A DNA stretch of 34,993 bases from Ignavibacteriota bacterium (GTDB lineage: Bacteria > Bacteroidota > Ignavibacteria > Tepidaquicellales > OLB5). This document shows, one piece after another, positions 8,039 to 17,559 of this stretch. Both the position numbers and the translations under genes were made by a program. The stretch covers positions 1-34,993 of the forward strand of contig RPQH01000046.1 in the NCBI GenBank assembly GCA_003820375.1, written 5' to 3'. Position 1 is the first letter of the stretch. Every line of letters begins with the position of its first letter. The notes under the pieces were generated by a model that was not told where the DNA came from, made no database searches, and worked only from the letters and a program-made list of their open reading frames with translations.

Positions 8039-8095
8039 ATGTCTAAAATTCTATAACCCATTGCTGTATAAGGGGATATTCGAATATTTAGACAT
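8039..8095. repeat. 57-bp imperfect inverted repeat
   Basis: ATGTCTAAA (8039-8047) pairs with TTTAGACAT (8087-8095), and pairing continues inward through ATTC/GAAT with one bulge, then towards CCC/GGG. It could be a structured RNA or an extruded palindrome; no promoter or U tract supports a terminator. Confidence 0.4.
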
Positions 8096-8325
8096 GAAAT
8101 TTTACAAAAAAATGTTGAAAACAGGAAGCATTCGCAGAAAAAAATAATTTGTAAAATACACTTTTTTGCTAATTGAAAACGCGAGGAAAATTTGTCACAA
8201 ACATTTTTGCAACTTTTACGAAGTTGTGGTTTCAGCAATTCTGAGTGAGTCAAAAATTTGACACGTTAGGGCATAGCAATAGTAGTTACATATTTACAGC
8301 GGGAAGTATTAGTGTAAGACGTTAT

Positions 8326-8925
8326 TTAATTCACTGAAGGGTTTTCAGGGAAGCTTGCAAGTATTGCAAATTTCTTACCCATTCCTCTAAGTATCTCTGC
8401 CCACAGTTTATCCGGTTCGTCGGAAAAAATGTTTTCTGTTTTAGTGGAGGTTACAATCCATGAATTTATTTTCAATTCATTATCAAGCTGTCCTTCAGTC
8501 CATCCGGAGTAACCGATGAAAAAACGGAAATCTTCGGGCTTTACAAGGTTTGATTCGATGACATATTTAAGTGATTCGAAGCTGCCTCCCCAATATAATC
8601 CGTCTCCGATTTCTGTGGCGTCTTCTATTAAGTCACCAACCTTGTGAATAAACTGCAATGTGTTTATCTGTACAGGTCCTCCGAAAAAAACAGGTGAATC
8701 GAACTCCGGGAAGTCGTCAAGTAATTGATTAAGTTTAAGCTGTGTTGGCTTGTTCAATATAAAGCCCACAGTACCTTCTTCATTATGTTCGCTTAAAAGT
8801 ATTATTGACCTTTTGAAATTTGGGTCGCTTAAGAATGGCTCAGATATTAGTATTTTCCCTTTTGAAGGTTCTTCATTCATTTCAGGATTCAGGTTATTAG
8901 ACATATTAGAAAAATATTTATCCAT
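8326..8925 (-). CDS. YqgE/AlgH family protein (UPF0301)
   Basis: A 199-residue protein of the YqgE/AlgH fold. Diagnostic stretches are GKILISEPFLSDPNFKRSIILL near residues 23-44, GTVGFILNKPT, PVFFGGPV and FFIGYSGWTEGQLDNEL, with the late SWIV segment. Length is slightly above the family norm because of about 20 extra N-terminal residues; internal Met8 or Met15 could be the true start. The family is widespread with no agreed biochemical activity; the AlgH name comes from an alginate-regulation phenotype in Pseudomonas. It stands alone on the minus strand with a 425-bp element-bearing spacer upstream. Confidence 0.92.
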   Translation of the reverse strand: MDKYFSNMSNNLNPEMNEEPSKGKILISEPFLSDPNFKRSIILLSEHNEEGTVGFILNKPTQLKLNQLLDDFPEFDSPVFFGGPVQINTLQFIHKVGDLIEDATEIGDGLYWGGSFESLKYVIESNLVKPEDFRFFIGYSGWTEGQLDNELKINSWIVTSTKTENIFSDEPDKLWAEILRGMGKKFAILASFPENPSVN

Positions 8926-9021
8926 ATCTTTTATTTAATTCCGGCTTACACATGAAACAAACAAAAATCCAAAAAAATTAAGAACTAAACAATATATAAA
9001 CATAAACCTATAGGAAAACAT

Positions 9022-9377
9022 CAATTACGAATGACAAATTGAACCCCTGATTAACCCTGATTTATATGATTAGAATGATTAGACCTTCTTTTGATTACAA
9101 ATATAACAGGCATATAAATTATTTTTGTTAATTACAAAGATATAAGCCCATGTTTACATTTTTTATAGGTTATTTTTAAAAAAGCACTTCTTTGTGATCT
9201 TTTTATTCTTTGTGAACTATCTGCCTGCTGCAGACAAGTGTAAACTCTGTGTTACAGGTTTATATATAAAATTTAAGTATTAATTTTAATTGAAGCGAGG
9301 TCTAATCATTCTAATCATATAAATCAGGGTTAATCAGGGGTTCACATTCGTCATTCGTCATTTGTCATTCGTAATTG
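9022..9377. mobile_element. MITE-like 356-bp element with long terminal inverted repeats
   Basis: The left arm (9022-9086, 65 bp) and right arm (9298-9377, 80 bp) are reverse complements over their whole length, except that the right arm has 15 extra bases of 7-bp repeat units (ATGACGA type). Both arms contain GAACCCCTGATTAACCCTGA followed by TTTATATGATTAGAATGATT. The 211-bp interior is A/T-rich, codes for nothing, and includes TTCTTTGTGATC and CTTTGTGAAC segments. The outer end of the right arm supplies the last codons and stop of the Nudix gene. The rest of the 8926-9350 spacer shows nothing else. Confidence 0.7.
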
Positions 9378-9857
9378 CTCAAGGTGTTCTTCAAGCCGGT
9401 CAATAAAAGCTGCCTGCCTGTCTTTTATCTTTTTTTTAGCTTCATCAGTTTTGAAAAATCCAATCCTGTCAACTTCAGGGAAGAGCATCCATTTACCGGT
9501 GTTAGGCGGCCATTCTGTTTTGAATGTATTGCTTTTTAAAGTGTAATTGTCATCTATATTCCCTTCAAACGCCCATGCATGAACGGTTTTGCCGCCTCTT
9601 TGTATGATTGTTCCAAGCGGAATATAATCTTTGATTTCCGGATTAATTCCTGTTTCTTCTTCAAATTCACGTATTGCAGTTTTCAGAAGATCACCATCGT
9701 TTTCATCCGGCTCGCCTTTTGGTAAGCTCCACACGCCAAGGTCTTTATTCTTGAAAAAGGGACCGCCGGGATGTATGAGAAGAACCTCAAGCGAACCATT
9801 TATTATCCGGTACATTAGAAGTCCCGCACTCTCTCTTTTTGTTGGCTTATTTTCCAT
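9351..9857 (-). CDS. Nudix hydrolase (COG4119-like)
   Basis: A 168-residue Nudix-fold hydrolase, expected to cleave a nucleoside diphosphate linked to another moiety using Mg2+. The Nudix box runs from G48 to I71: GEP, then the helix AIREFEEETG (residues 61-70), with the catalytic Glu cluster intact. The loop between the first Gly and the helix appears one residue longer than the classical G-x5-E-x7-REUXEE spacing. Upstream WSLPKGE is typical of the COG4119 group. The ATG at 9857 lies inside the end of the glycosyltransferase gene (11-base overlap), so translation is probably coupled. The last codons, QLRMTNDE and stop, are encoded by the 7-bp repeats of the adjacent inverted-repeat element; homologs probably end earlier or differ there. 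Confidence 0.9.
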   Translation of the reverse strand: MENKPTKRESAGLLMYRIINGSLEVLLIHPGGPFFKNKDLGVWSLPKGEPDENDGDLLKTAIREFEEETGINPEIKDYIPLGTIIQRGGKTVHAWAFEGNIDDNYTLKSNTFKTEWPPNTGKWMLFPEVDRIGFFKTDEAKKKIKDRQAAFIDRLEEHLEQLRMTNDE

Positions 9858-10956
9858 TATAATACTTTTCTAAAATCTTTATGTTTGTTTCAGCATTAAA
9901 TTTATCTTCGATACATCTTCTTCCGTTTTGTCCCAGGTAAACCCTTTTCTCCCAGTTATTCAGCAGGTAAAATAAAGAATCGGCAATCTTATCAGGTTGT
10001 TTCGGAGGAATTAATATTCCAGTTACACCATCTTTAACAATATCCGGAATGCCTGAATTATTACTTGCAATAACGGGTACTTCCATAGCCATTGCTTCGA
10101 TAAGTGTTATACCAAATGATTCATCATGAGAGGGGAAAACCAAAATATCGAAAATTGAAAGCAGTTCGGGTACATTTTTAATAAAACCGGGAAAAATTAC
10201 TTTGTCTTTTAAGCCCAGCTTTTCACATAAGTTAAAAATTCCTTCGGCGTATTCCTGTTCTCCGTAGCTTGCTTCACCTGCAATAATAAATGTAACGGGA
10301 AAATTTAACTTACCTTCAAGCAGCTTTATGCTGTGTAAAAAATCTTCAATCCCTTTGCCGGGTGTGAATCTGCCTATCATTCCTGCAACGAGATTTTCCT
10401 TAGGTATATTATATTTTGTCTTTACAGAATTAGTGTTATAATCCGCTATATTATATTTATCAACAGAAAGAGAATTATGTAAAATATGCACATTGGCTGG
10501 ATTAACGGGGCAGGTACTAATAACATTGTCTTTAATAAAATTAGAAATAGCAAAGATACCCGTAAGCTTTTTATATAACAACCTGTGAGGGATGTCCTTC
10601 TTCCCGACGCCGCTTGCCAAATGTTTTGTCAGATAGAATTTTGGCTTCTTGCCGGATAAATACAAAGCCGGTGAGATTGACCACAGGTCATGTGAAATAT
10701 GGCTATGGATAACATCAACATGTGAAGAATTTAGGTATTTGGAAATTTCAAGAATCGAATAAAAAATATTACTTTTAGAGCTAAAAACAGGGTAAGTGGT
10801 TAATCCGCATTTATTTGCTTCATCTTCAAGTCGTGAGTTCTTCCTGCAAAAGATAGAAACATTATGGCCTTTTTCCGCAAGAATAACTGATGTATTTAAT
10901 GCAGTCATTTCAAGTCCGCCCCAGGAAGGCGAACTGCAGGATTGGATGATATTCAT
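9847..10956 (-). CDS. GT4 family glycosyltransferase
   Basis: A 369-residue glycosyltransferase of the GT-B fold, family GT4. The N-domain begins MNIIQSCSSPSWGGLEMTALN with the usual donor/acceptor glycine loop; the C-domain starts near GMIGRFTPGKGIEDFL and carries the nucleotide-sugar site HDESFGITLIEAMAMEVPVIAS (E-x7-E) and GIPDIVKDGVTGILIPP. It probably adds a sugar to a lipid-linked or surface glycan using a UDP- or GDP-sugar. The start is placed at the ATG at 10956, since the alternative TTG at 10980 adds eight residues ahead of the first beta strand. It overlaps the Nudix gene by 11 bases. No other polysaccharide gene is nearby, so the pathway is unknown. Confidence 0.9.
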   Translation of the reverse strand: MNIIQSCSSPSWGGLEMTALNTSVILAEKGHNVSIFCRKNSRLEDEANKCGLTTYPVFSSKSNIFYSILEISKYLNSSHVDVIHSHISHDLWSISPALYLSGKKPKFYLTKHLASGVGKKDIPHRLLYKKLTGIFAISNFIKDNVISTCPVNPANVHILHNSLSVDKYNIADYNTNSVKTKYNIPKENLVAGMIGRFTPGKGIEDFLHSIKLLEGKLNFPVTFIIAGEASYGEQEYAEGIFNLCEKLGLKDKVIFPGFIKNVPELLSIFDILVFPSHDESFGITLIEAMAMEVPVIASNNSGIPDIVKDGVTGILIPPKQPDKIADSLFYLLNNWEKRVYLGQNGRRCIEDKFNAETNIKILEKYYNGK

Positions 10957-11394
10957 TATATTTGGATTAAGCGGGTGCAAAGTTGCATCTTAATTAACAG
11001 TTTAGAATTAAATAAAGTTAAATATAAAAGATTAAAGGTTTAATGAACTAATACGGTAGAAATCCATTAAAAATAGGTATTAGGATAGTGCAATTAACGG
11101 GTGGATTTAAGGAAATTATTGAACTTAATGCAGTGTAAATACTTGAATAGATTTAACTTATATACGGTATTGATGATGTAACGTCAAACTGTTAACTTGT
11201 AAGACGAAAATGTTGAAATAATGTAAAAAATGCACAATGGAACTAATAGGAGCGATATAAATATTTTAATATTGATGAGATAAACTCCAACCCATTAAAA
11301 ATGATTTTCTGTATAACTGTTGAATTAAATTTTAAGAGATTGCCAAAAAAAATAACCAGTTTTTTTATTCTGGCGGTTCATAATTTCCTAAAGA
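10957..11394. other. divergent intergenic region
   Basis: This 438-bp spacer separates the minus-strand glycosyltransferase from the plus-strand PAS kinase and must hold both promoters. I could not assign clear -10/-35 or sigma-54 elements, and there are no tandem repeats or strong hairpins. Confidence 0.6.
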
Positions 11395-14300
11395 ATGGAG
11401 ACTAACTTGGAACCGGCAAGGATAATGGTTGTAGAGGATGAAGGTATCATAGCCCAGGACATTAAGAATTGTCTTGAGAATCTGGGATATTCGGTACCTG
11501 ATGTTGTTTTTACAGGGCATGATGCAATTGAAAAAGCAGGTAAATACAGACCAGACCTTGTTTTAATGGACATAGTCTTAAAAGGCGAAATTGACGGTAT
11601 CGAAACAGCTGCAGAAATCCGCAAGCATTATAACATTCCAATAGTTTATCTTACAGCATACGAAGACGACAAAACCCTTAAGCGTGCCAAAATGACCGAA
11701 CCGCTTGGATATATACTTAAGCCGTTTGAAGAAAGATATCTGCGTTCAAGTATTGAAATGGCACTCTATAAGCATAAGATGGAGAATCGCCTTAAGGAAA
11801 ATGAAAGATGGCTTGGTACAATCCTGAAAAGTGTCGGTGATGCAGTGGTTGTTACAGATGAAAATGGCATAATTAAATTTATGAATCCGGTCGCTGAATC
11901 TATCACGGGCTGGTCTTATAAGGAATCCATTGGCAAAAGACTGTCTGAAATTTTTGTTTTATTAAGCGAAGATACAAAAGAGAATATCGAAAGTCCTGCC
12001 GAACGGGTTATCCGCGATAAAAGAGTGCTTGGAAGAATCAACCATACAATTCTGATTTCCAGGAACGGAAATGAAATTTATATTGACCATAGTGCAGCTC
12101 CATTAAAAGATGAAAAAGGAAATGTAACGGGTGTTGTATTAATTATTACTGATATAAGTGACAGGCGCATAGCAGAGAATGCGCTTAAAGAAAGTGAAAC
12201 AAAATACAGAAACCTTTTTGATCATGCTACAGATGCTATTTTTGTCCAGTCAATTTACGGAGATATACTTTCGGTAAATGATGAAGCATGCAGATTGCTT
12301 GGATATAACAAAGAGCAGTTGTATTCACTTAAATATAATGATATTGTACCGCCAAATTTACATTTGATGATTTCGGATATTAATTCAATCCTTAAAATGA
12401 ACGGCGGCACAAGGTTTGAAACTCAATATGCCAGGGCAGACGGAAAAATAGTTGATGTTGAAGTGAGCATGAGGATAATAAAACTTCTTGGTGATGAAGT
12501 TATCCAGGCTTTTGTAAGAGATATAACGGAAAGAAAGAAGTCACAAAAAGAAATAAGCATGCTTGCCCAGGCAGTCAGAAGCATAAGTGAATGCGTAAGC
12601 ATAACGGATTTAAATGGAAAAATAATCTTTGTTAATGAAGCGTTTGTTAAAGTATACGGCTACAGCTTTGAAGAGCTCATCGGAAAGTCATTAAATATTA
12701 TACGTTCACAAAAGAATCCGAAGGAAATTTTTAATGAAATTGATACAGCAACTTTTCAAGGCGGGTGGCAGGGTGAGCTGATTAACCGTAACAGGGAAGG
12801 AAAAGAATTTCCAATCTTCCTGTCCACTTCAGTCGTGAAAAATGATAAAGGTGAAGTGGTTGCCATGATAGGAGTTGCAAATGATATTACCGAAAGGAAA
12901 CAGCTTGAAAATGCGTTAAGGGAATCGGAAAAAGATTACCGCGGCTTGTTTGAAAACGCTCATGATGCAATAATAATATTCCGTCCTGAAGATGATATTA
13001 TACTTGATGTGAACCAGAGTGCATGCAATATTTATGGTTACAGCAGGGCTGAGTTTATTGGCTTATCTCTTGATACTATTGTCAAAGATATTCAAAAGAC
13101 GAGAGAATATGTTGAAGAAACTCTTCAAAAGGGAAAAAATCTCAGAAGTGAAAATGTTCATCAAAAGAAAGACGGCTCAGAAATGTTCCTTGAAGTCAAT
13201 GCAGCCATTGTTGATTATAAAGGACAGCGTGCAATTGTAAGTATAAACAGGGATATTACATTAAGGAAGAAAGCAGAAAGAGCACTTCTTGAAAGTGAGA
13301 AGAGATACCAGGATCTTTATGATAGTGCTCCTGATATTTATTTCTCAATATCAAGAGAAGGTATAATAAAATCAGTAAATGATTACGGAGCAAGATACTT
13401 AGGTTACAAAAAAGAAGAATTGATAGGAAAAGATATTCTTTCTGTAGTATTTAATGAAGATACAAAGATAGTGTCTGAGACTTTAAATAAAATTTTCATA
13501 GATAGAGATGAAAGAACAGAGCTGGAATTCCGGAAACAAAAGAAAAACGGTACTATAATCTGGGTAAGAGAAAGAACAAGACTAATATTCGATGAACATG
13601 GTGAGCCCGATGAGTTATTTATAATTTGCAGGGATGTAACCGAGAGAAAAATTACTGAAGAGATTATCCGCGAGAGAGAAGAGCTTTACAGGGCGATGTT
13701 CGAAAAGAACCAGGCAGTAAAGCTGCTTGTGGATCCCGATACGGGCTCTGTTTTTGATGCTAACATTGCTGCCTGCGAATATTATGGATATGACATTAAA
13801 GAAATAAAAGAAAAGAACTTCAGCGATATTTTTACAAAGTCAAAAGAAAATCTTTTTGAAGATTTGAAACGGGCAAAAAAAGAAGAAGCATCTTATTTCA
13901 TATTCCAGAATAAGCTTTCATCAGGTGAGTTAAGAGATGTTGAAATTTATACCGGACCAATTGATGTACGCGGTAAAATACATTTATTCTGCATTATCCA
14001 TGATATAACCGAAAGAAAACGCGTGCAGGAAGCTCTGCTGGAAAGTGAAAAGAAATATAAGAACCTTGCTCAAAGTGCCCCGATTGCAGTTACAAGAATA
14101 ATTTATGAAAACCAGAGTTATGAATATGTGAATGAGGAGTTTGTTAGGCAATCAGGTTATACTATGGAAGAATTTAATAAGCTTTCTGATAAAGAGCTTA
14201 TTGATATGATACATGAAGATGACAGGGAAAAAGTATTTAGTTTTTATAAAGAGTGGTCTAATAACGGAAATAAAGGCACACAGCATATAGACTACAGGAT

Positions 14301-16722
14301 AATAAACAGAAACAAAGAAGTTGTATGGCTTGATACATATCTTTATGCTGACTTTGACGCCAGGGGAAATCTTCAGGCAATTAATCAAATATGTATAGAC
14401 GTTACCGAACAGAACCGTACACAAATAGCATTAAGAGAAAGTGAAAAACGCTTCAGGGCATTAATTGAGAACAGTGCAGATATGATTGCCCTGCTGGATA
14501 AAACAGGATTGATAATGTATTCAAGTCCTTCTGCAAACAGAATTCTTGGATATGATCCGGGTGAATATATAAATAAAAATGTTATGGACCTTATTCATCC
14601 GGAAGACAGGAAACTAACAATACGCACACTTCGTGATATAGTTGAATACCCGGGCAAAATTGTTAATCTGCAATTAAGAGTTAAGCATAAAAACAATGAT
14701 TGGCTGTGGATAGAAGCAACAACATCTAATTTACTTGAAGAGCCGACAATTGAAGCACTTGTTGTGAACTACCGCGATATTTCCGAAAGGAAAAAAGCTG
14801 AAGAAGAACTTATTCTTCAAAAATCATATTTCCAGCAGTTGTTTGAAAACTCACCCGAAGGTATTGTAATAATTGATAATGAAGATAATGTTGTTGATGT
14901 TAATAAAGGTTTTGAAAAAATGTTCCAATATACTCTTCAGGAGATAAAGAGCCAAAATATAAATACTATCCTGGTTCCAGAAAATCTTTCCGAGCAGGGT
15001 GAACAAATGTCGTTATTTGTATTAAAAGGTGAGGTCATTCATAAAGAAACTATAAGAAAACGAAAAGACGGCAGTGCAGTAGATGTTTCAATACTGGCAT
15101 ATCCGATCACTCTTGGAAAAGATCAAATAGGAGTTTACGGCATATACAGTGATATATCAGAAAGAAAAGAAGCCGAAAAAGCATTGCGTAACAGCCAGGA
15201 AAGATACAGGGCATTCGTTCAGCAAAGTACCGAAGGTATTTGGAGATTTGAATTCCTCGAACCGATTCCTACTAAGATTCCTTATGATGAGCAGGTTAAA
15301 CATGCATTCAAATACGGCTATCTTGCCGAGTGCAACGATACTGTCGCTAAAATGTATGGTTATAATACCGCCGAAGAAATAGTAGGCATACGATTAAAAG
15401 AATTGATGGTTGATACCGACCCGAAGAATGTTGAATTCTTCAGGAAGTTTGCCGAGTCAGGTTACCGTCTCAATAATACCGAGTCGCAGGAAATTGATAA
15501 GAACGGTAACTTAAAATATTTCATCAATAATTTTGTTGGTATAATCGAAAACGATTCGGTTATACGTGCATGGGGTACACAAAGAGATATTACTGAAACC
15601 AAAAAAGCCAATGAAGAGCTGCAAAGAATTCAATTCAGGTTAGCGACATTATTATCAAACTTGCCTGATGTAGTGTTATATGAGACCGGCGGTAATAATG
15701 AATTTATTTCAGAAAATGTAATAGAGCTTCTCGGGTATCCTGCAAATAAGTTTACAAGCAATAGAAATTTCTTTAATTCTATTGTGCATCCCGGTGACCT
15801 TAAAATCCTGGAAGCAAAGACAAAAGCGTGGATTGATGCAGGCAGACCGGGTATTCTTAATGCTGAATTCAGGTGCCGAAGGGCTGACGGCACTTATATC
15901 TGGCTTGAAGACCATATGATATTTGTAAAATCCGAAAAGGAAAATGAAGCCGACAGCATGGCAGGCGTATTAATTAATGTAACCGAACATAAGTCGGCAG
16001 AAGAAAAGCTCAAACAGCTTGCCGAAAAGCTTTCTATCTCAAATAAAGAGCTTGAGCAATTTGCTTATGTTGCATCTCACGACCTGCAGGAACCCTTAAG
16101 AATGGTTGCAAGCTATATACAATTGCTGCAAAAAAGATATAAAAGCAAGCTTGATGCTGATGCCGATGAATTTATCGGTTATGCTGTTGACGGTGTTGTG
16201 AGGATGAAGACACTTATTAATGACCTGTTAATTTATTCAAGAGTCAATACTCAGGAATTACCTTTAGAACCTGTTGATTGCAACAAGGTTATAGAGACAG
16301 TAAAGCATAACTTAAAAACTTCAATAACAGAAAGCAAAGCAAAAATAATTTCGGAAACACTGCCGACAGTTTATGGCAATACGCTTCAGCTTACACAATT
16401 ATTCCAGAACCTTATAAGCAACGCAATAAAGTTCAAGCGTGATATCTCTCCTGTCGTGGAAATATCTTCCAGGAAAACCTCAGATGAATGGCTGTTCTCT
16501 GTATCAGATAACGGAATTGGAATTGAAGCTGAATATGCCGATAAGATATTTGTAATCTTCCAGCGTCTTCATAATTATAACGAATATCCCGGCACAGGCA
16601 TCGGACTTGCTATATGCAAGAAGATAGTAGAAAAGCTTGGCGGACATATCTGGCTTGAATCCGAAATCGGAAAAGGCTCTACATTTAACTTCACAATCCC
16701 AATCCCTGAAACAATAGACTAA
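11395..16722 (+). CDS. receiver + 11 PAS + histidine kinase sensor protein
   Basis: A 1775-residue soluble signalling protein with no membrane segment. Residues 1-128 are a receiver domain with acidic pocket E14/D15, phospho-acceptor D59 (LVLMDIVLKG), T87 and K109. Eleven PAS/PAC units follow, ending at about residues 252, 376, 497, 620, 747, 870, 1002, 1128, 1253, 1398 and 1528, most closing with a D-I-T-E-R-K type PAC end and a short coiled linker (ALxESE). The tenth is longer, with an extra segment after GIWRFEFLEP. The kinase core has H1562 in SHDLQEPLRMV (HisKA), the N box QNLISNAIKF, DNGIGI and GTGIGLAICKKIVEKLGG (HATPase). The receiver at the N-terminus suggests input from another kinase. 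No response regulator is adjacent. The stop is followed directly by 9-bp repeats. Confidence 0.93.
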   Translation: METNLEPARIMVVEDEGIIAQDIKNCLENLGYSVPDVVFTGHDAIEKAGKYRPDLVLMDIVLKGEIDGIETAAEIRKHYNIPIVYLTAYEDDKTLKRAKMTEPLGYILKPFEERYLRSSIEMALYKHKMENRLKENERWLGTILKSVGDAVVVTDENGIIKFMNPVAESITGWSYKESIGKRLSEIFVLLSEDTKENIESPAERVIRDKRVLGRINHTILISRNGNEIYIDHSAAPLKDEKGNVTGVVLIITDISDRRIAENALKESETKYRNLFDHATDAIFVQSIYGDILSVNDEACRLLGYNKEQLYSLKYNDIVPPNLHLMISDINSILKMNGGTRFETQYARADGKIVDVEVSMRIIKLLGDEVIQAFVRDITERKKSQKEISMLAQAVRSISECVSITDLNGKIIFVNEAFVKVYGYSFEELIGKSLNIIRSQKNPKEIFNEIDTATFQGGWQGELINRNREGKEFPIFLSTSVVKNDKGEVVAMIGVANDITERKQLENALRESEKDYRGLFENAHDAIIIFRPEDDIILDVNQSACNIYGYSRAEFIGLSLDTIVKDIQKTREYVEETLQKGKNLRSENVHQKKDGSEMFLEVNAAIVDYKGQRAIVSINRDITLRKKAERALLESEKRYQDLYDSAPDIYFSISREGIIKSVNDYGARYLGYKKEELIGKDILSVVFNEDTKIVSETLNKIFIDRDERTELEFRKQKKNGTIIWVRERTRLIFDEHGEPDELFIICRDVTERKITEEIIREREELYRAMFEKNQAVKLLVDPDTGSVFDANIAACEYYGYDIKEIKEKNFSDIFTKSKENLFEDLKRAKKEEASYFIFQNKLSSGELRDVEIYTGPIDVRGKIHLFCIIHDITERKRVQEALLESEKKYKNLAQSAPIAVTRIIYENQSYEYVNEEFVRQSGYTMEEFNKLSDKELIDMIHEDDREKVFSFYKEWSNNGNKGTQHIDYRIINRNKEVVWLDTYLYADFDARGNLQAINQICIDVTEQNRTQIALRESEKRFRALIENSADMIALLDKTGLIMYSSPSANRILGYDPGEYINKNVMDLIHPEDRKLTIRTLRDIVEYPGKIVNLQLRVKHKNNDWLWIEATTSNLLEEPTIEALVVNYRDISERKKAEEELILQKSYFQQLFENSPEGIVIIDNEDNVVDVNKGFEKMFQYTLQEIKSQNINTILVPENLSEQGEQMSLFVLKGEVIHKETIRKRKDGSAVDVSILAYPITLGKDQIGVYGIYSDISERKEAEKALRNSQERYRAFVQQSTEGIWRFEFLEPIPTKIPYDEQVKHAFKYGYLAECNDTVAKMYGYNTAEEIVGIRLKELMVDTDPKNVEFFRKFAESGYRLNNTESQEIDKNGNLKYFINNFVGIIENDSVIRAWGTQRDITETKKANEELQRIQFRLATLLSNLPDVVLYETGGNNEFISENVIELLGYPANKFTSNRNFFNSIVHPGDLKILEAKTKAWIDAGRPGILNAEFRCRRADGTYIWLEDHMIFVKSEKENEADSMAGVLINVTEHKSAEEKLKQLAEKLSISNKELEQFAYVASHDLQEPLRMVASYIQLLQKRYKSKLDADADEFIGYAVDGVVRMKTLINDLLIYSRVNTQELPLEPVDCNKVIETVKHNLKTSITESKAKIISETLPTVYGNTLQLTQLFQNLISNAIKFKRDISPVVEISSRKTSDEWLFSVSDNGIGIEAEYADKIFVIFQRLHNYNEYPGTGIGLAICKKIVEKLGGHIWLESEIGKGSTFNFTIPIPETID

Positions 16723-17473
16723 AAGTTCTTTAAGTTCTTTAAGTTTGTAATTCAGAGGCAGGAAAGCAAGCGTTAGCTTAAGATGACTGGAGGATTTACA
16801 ACTCTCCAACTCGCAACTCTCCGACTCCCGAACTCACAACTCCCGAACTTTCAAATTTTTCATTTTTATCTTTTTTTGTTTCATTATCTAACCCTGAAGC
16901 TAAGCTTCGGATAAATTAATTTCACGACCTGATAATCATGATTTCGATATTGACAAAGAACGACAGTGAGTAATATTTTGCAGCAACTCCCACTACTATA
17001 TAAAATTAATACATAGATTACCGCTTGTCAAGTTTTTCATAAAAATAGTTTCGAGTGCGTAGAGAAATTTATCAAATTCATCAGATTTATCAAATTTATC
17101 AGATTAGAGGATTAATATAGAAAGCAGTTTCCCCTTGAGGGGGATTAAGGGGGTGTGAGTTTAAATGAGCCGGTAATACCTTAAAGTATTACATTAACTC
17201 TTACATTATAGCGACAATAAACCGTTTATTTTGTTTATTTTTTCCCAAAAATCCGTGGGCAGGAGTAGTTTTTCGATAACCTTATTTCCTGCTTATAATC
17301 GCCATATTTTGAGCCATTTTTGACACTTTGGTCAGGAGTTATCTTCTTATATTGCAATTAGTTACAGCCATTTTTTAAAAACTCCTGCCCAAAACCTGCC
17401 CGGAAAGTGCCCATAGAGTGCCCACTGGATGAACATAAACTGCCCGCTGAGTGACCACTGGATGACCGTAAAA
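16723..17473. repeat. repeat-rich spacer after the PAS kinase gene
   Basis: No gene is visible here. The contents, in order, are 9-mers AAGTTCTTT starting at the kinase stop (16724-16746); 15-bp ACTCTCC-family units (16801-16850); a GAAGC/GCTTC hairpin near 16897; four 9-mers of ATTTATCAA type (17067-17102); a C/G-rich stretch with TTGAGGGGGATTAAGGGGG (about 17136-17154); an inverted repeat GGGCAGGAGT (17257-17266) with ACTCCTGCCC (17381-17390); and two 33-bp direct copies (17407-17439, 17440-17472) that differ at seven positions. Confidence 0.8.
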
Positions 17474-17543
17474 ATTACGAATGACGAATTACGAATTACG
17501 AATTACGAATTACGAATGACGAATTACGAATGACGAATTACGA
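17474..17543. repeat. heptamer array, ten units (ATTACGA/ATGACGA)
   Basis: Ten uninterrupted 7-bp units, seven ATTACGA and three ATGACGA. ATGACGA is the same unit as at 2966-2993 and in the right arm of the inverted-repeat element near 9341-9377. Confidence 0.95.
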
Positions 17544-17559
17544 GTTGGTAAGTTTCCTC

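Larger units (their letters stand above)
7667..8325. other. gene-poor spacer with palindromes
   Basis: I see no convincing gene in this 659-bp stretch; the only open frame (7972-8253, minus) is Cys/Phe-rich and lacks a start signal. It holds the palindrome at 7917-7933, identical in core to the two upstream of hsp20, a larger inverted repeat at 8039-8095, and an imperfect GTCAAA/TTTGAC pair near 8253-8266. Base composition is strongly A/T. Confidence 0.6.

Noticed and set aside
7972..8253. 93-codon minus-strand frame
   Set aside because: Cys/Phe-rich, no known motif, no start signal, and overlapped by palindromes; looks like chance in A/T-rich DNA.
10957..10980. TTG start extending the glycosyltransferase by eight residues
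   Set aside because: The ATG at 10956 directly precedes the first beta strand of the fold; the extension adds nothing recognisable.
17407..17472. Two 33-bp copies that read as similar 11-codon segments (P-L-D-E/D) and might be a gene remnant
   Set aside because: An in-frame stop lies in the second copy and no protein family is recognisable; kept only as a repeat.
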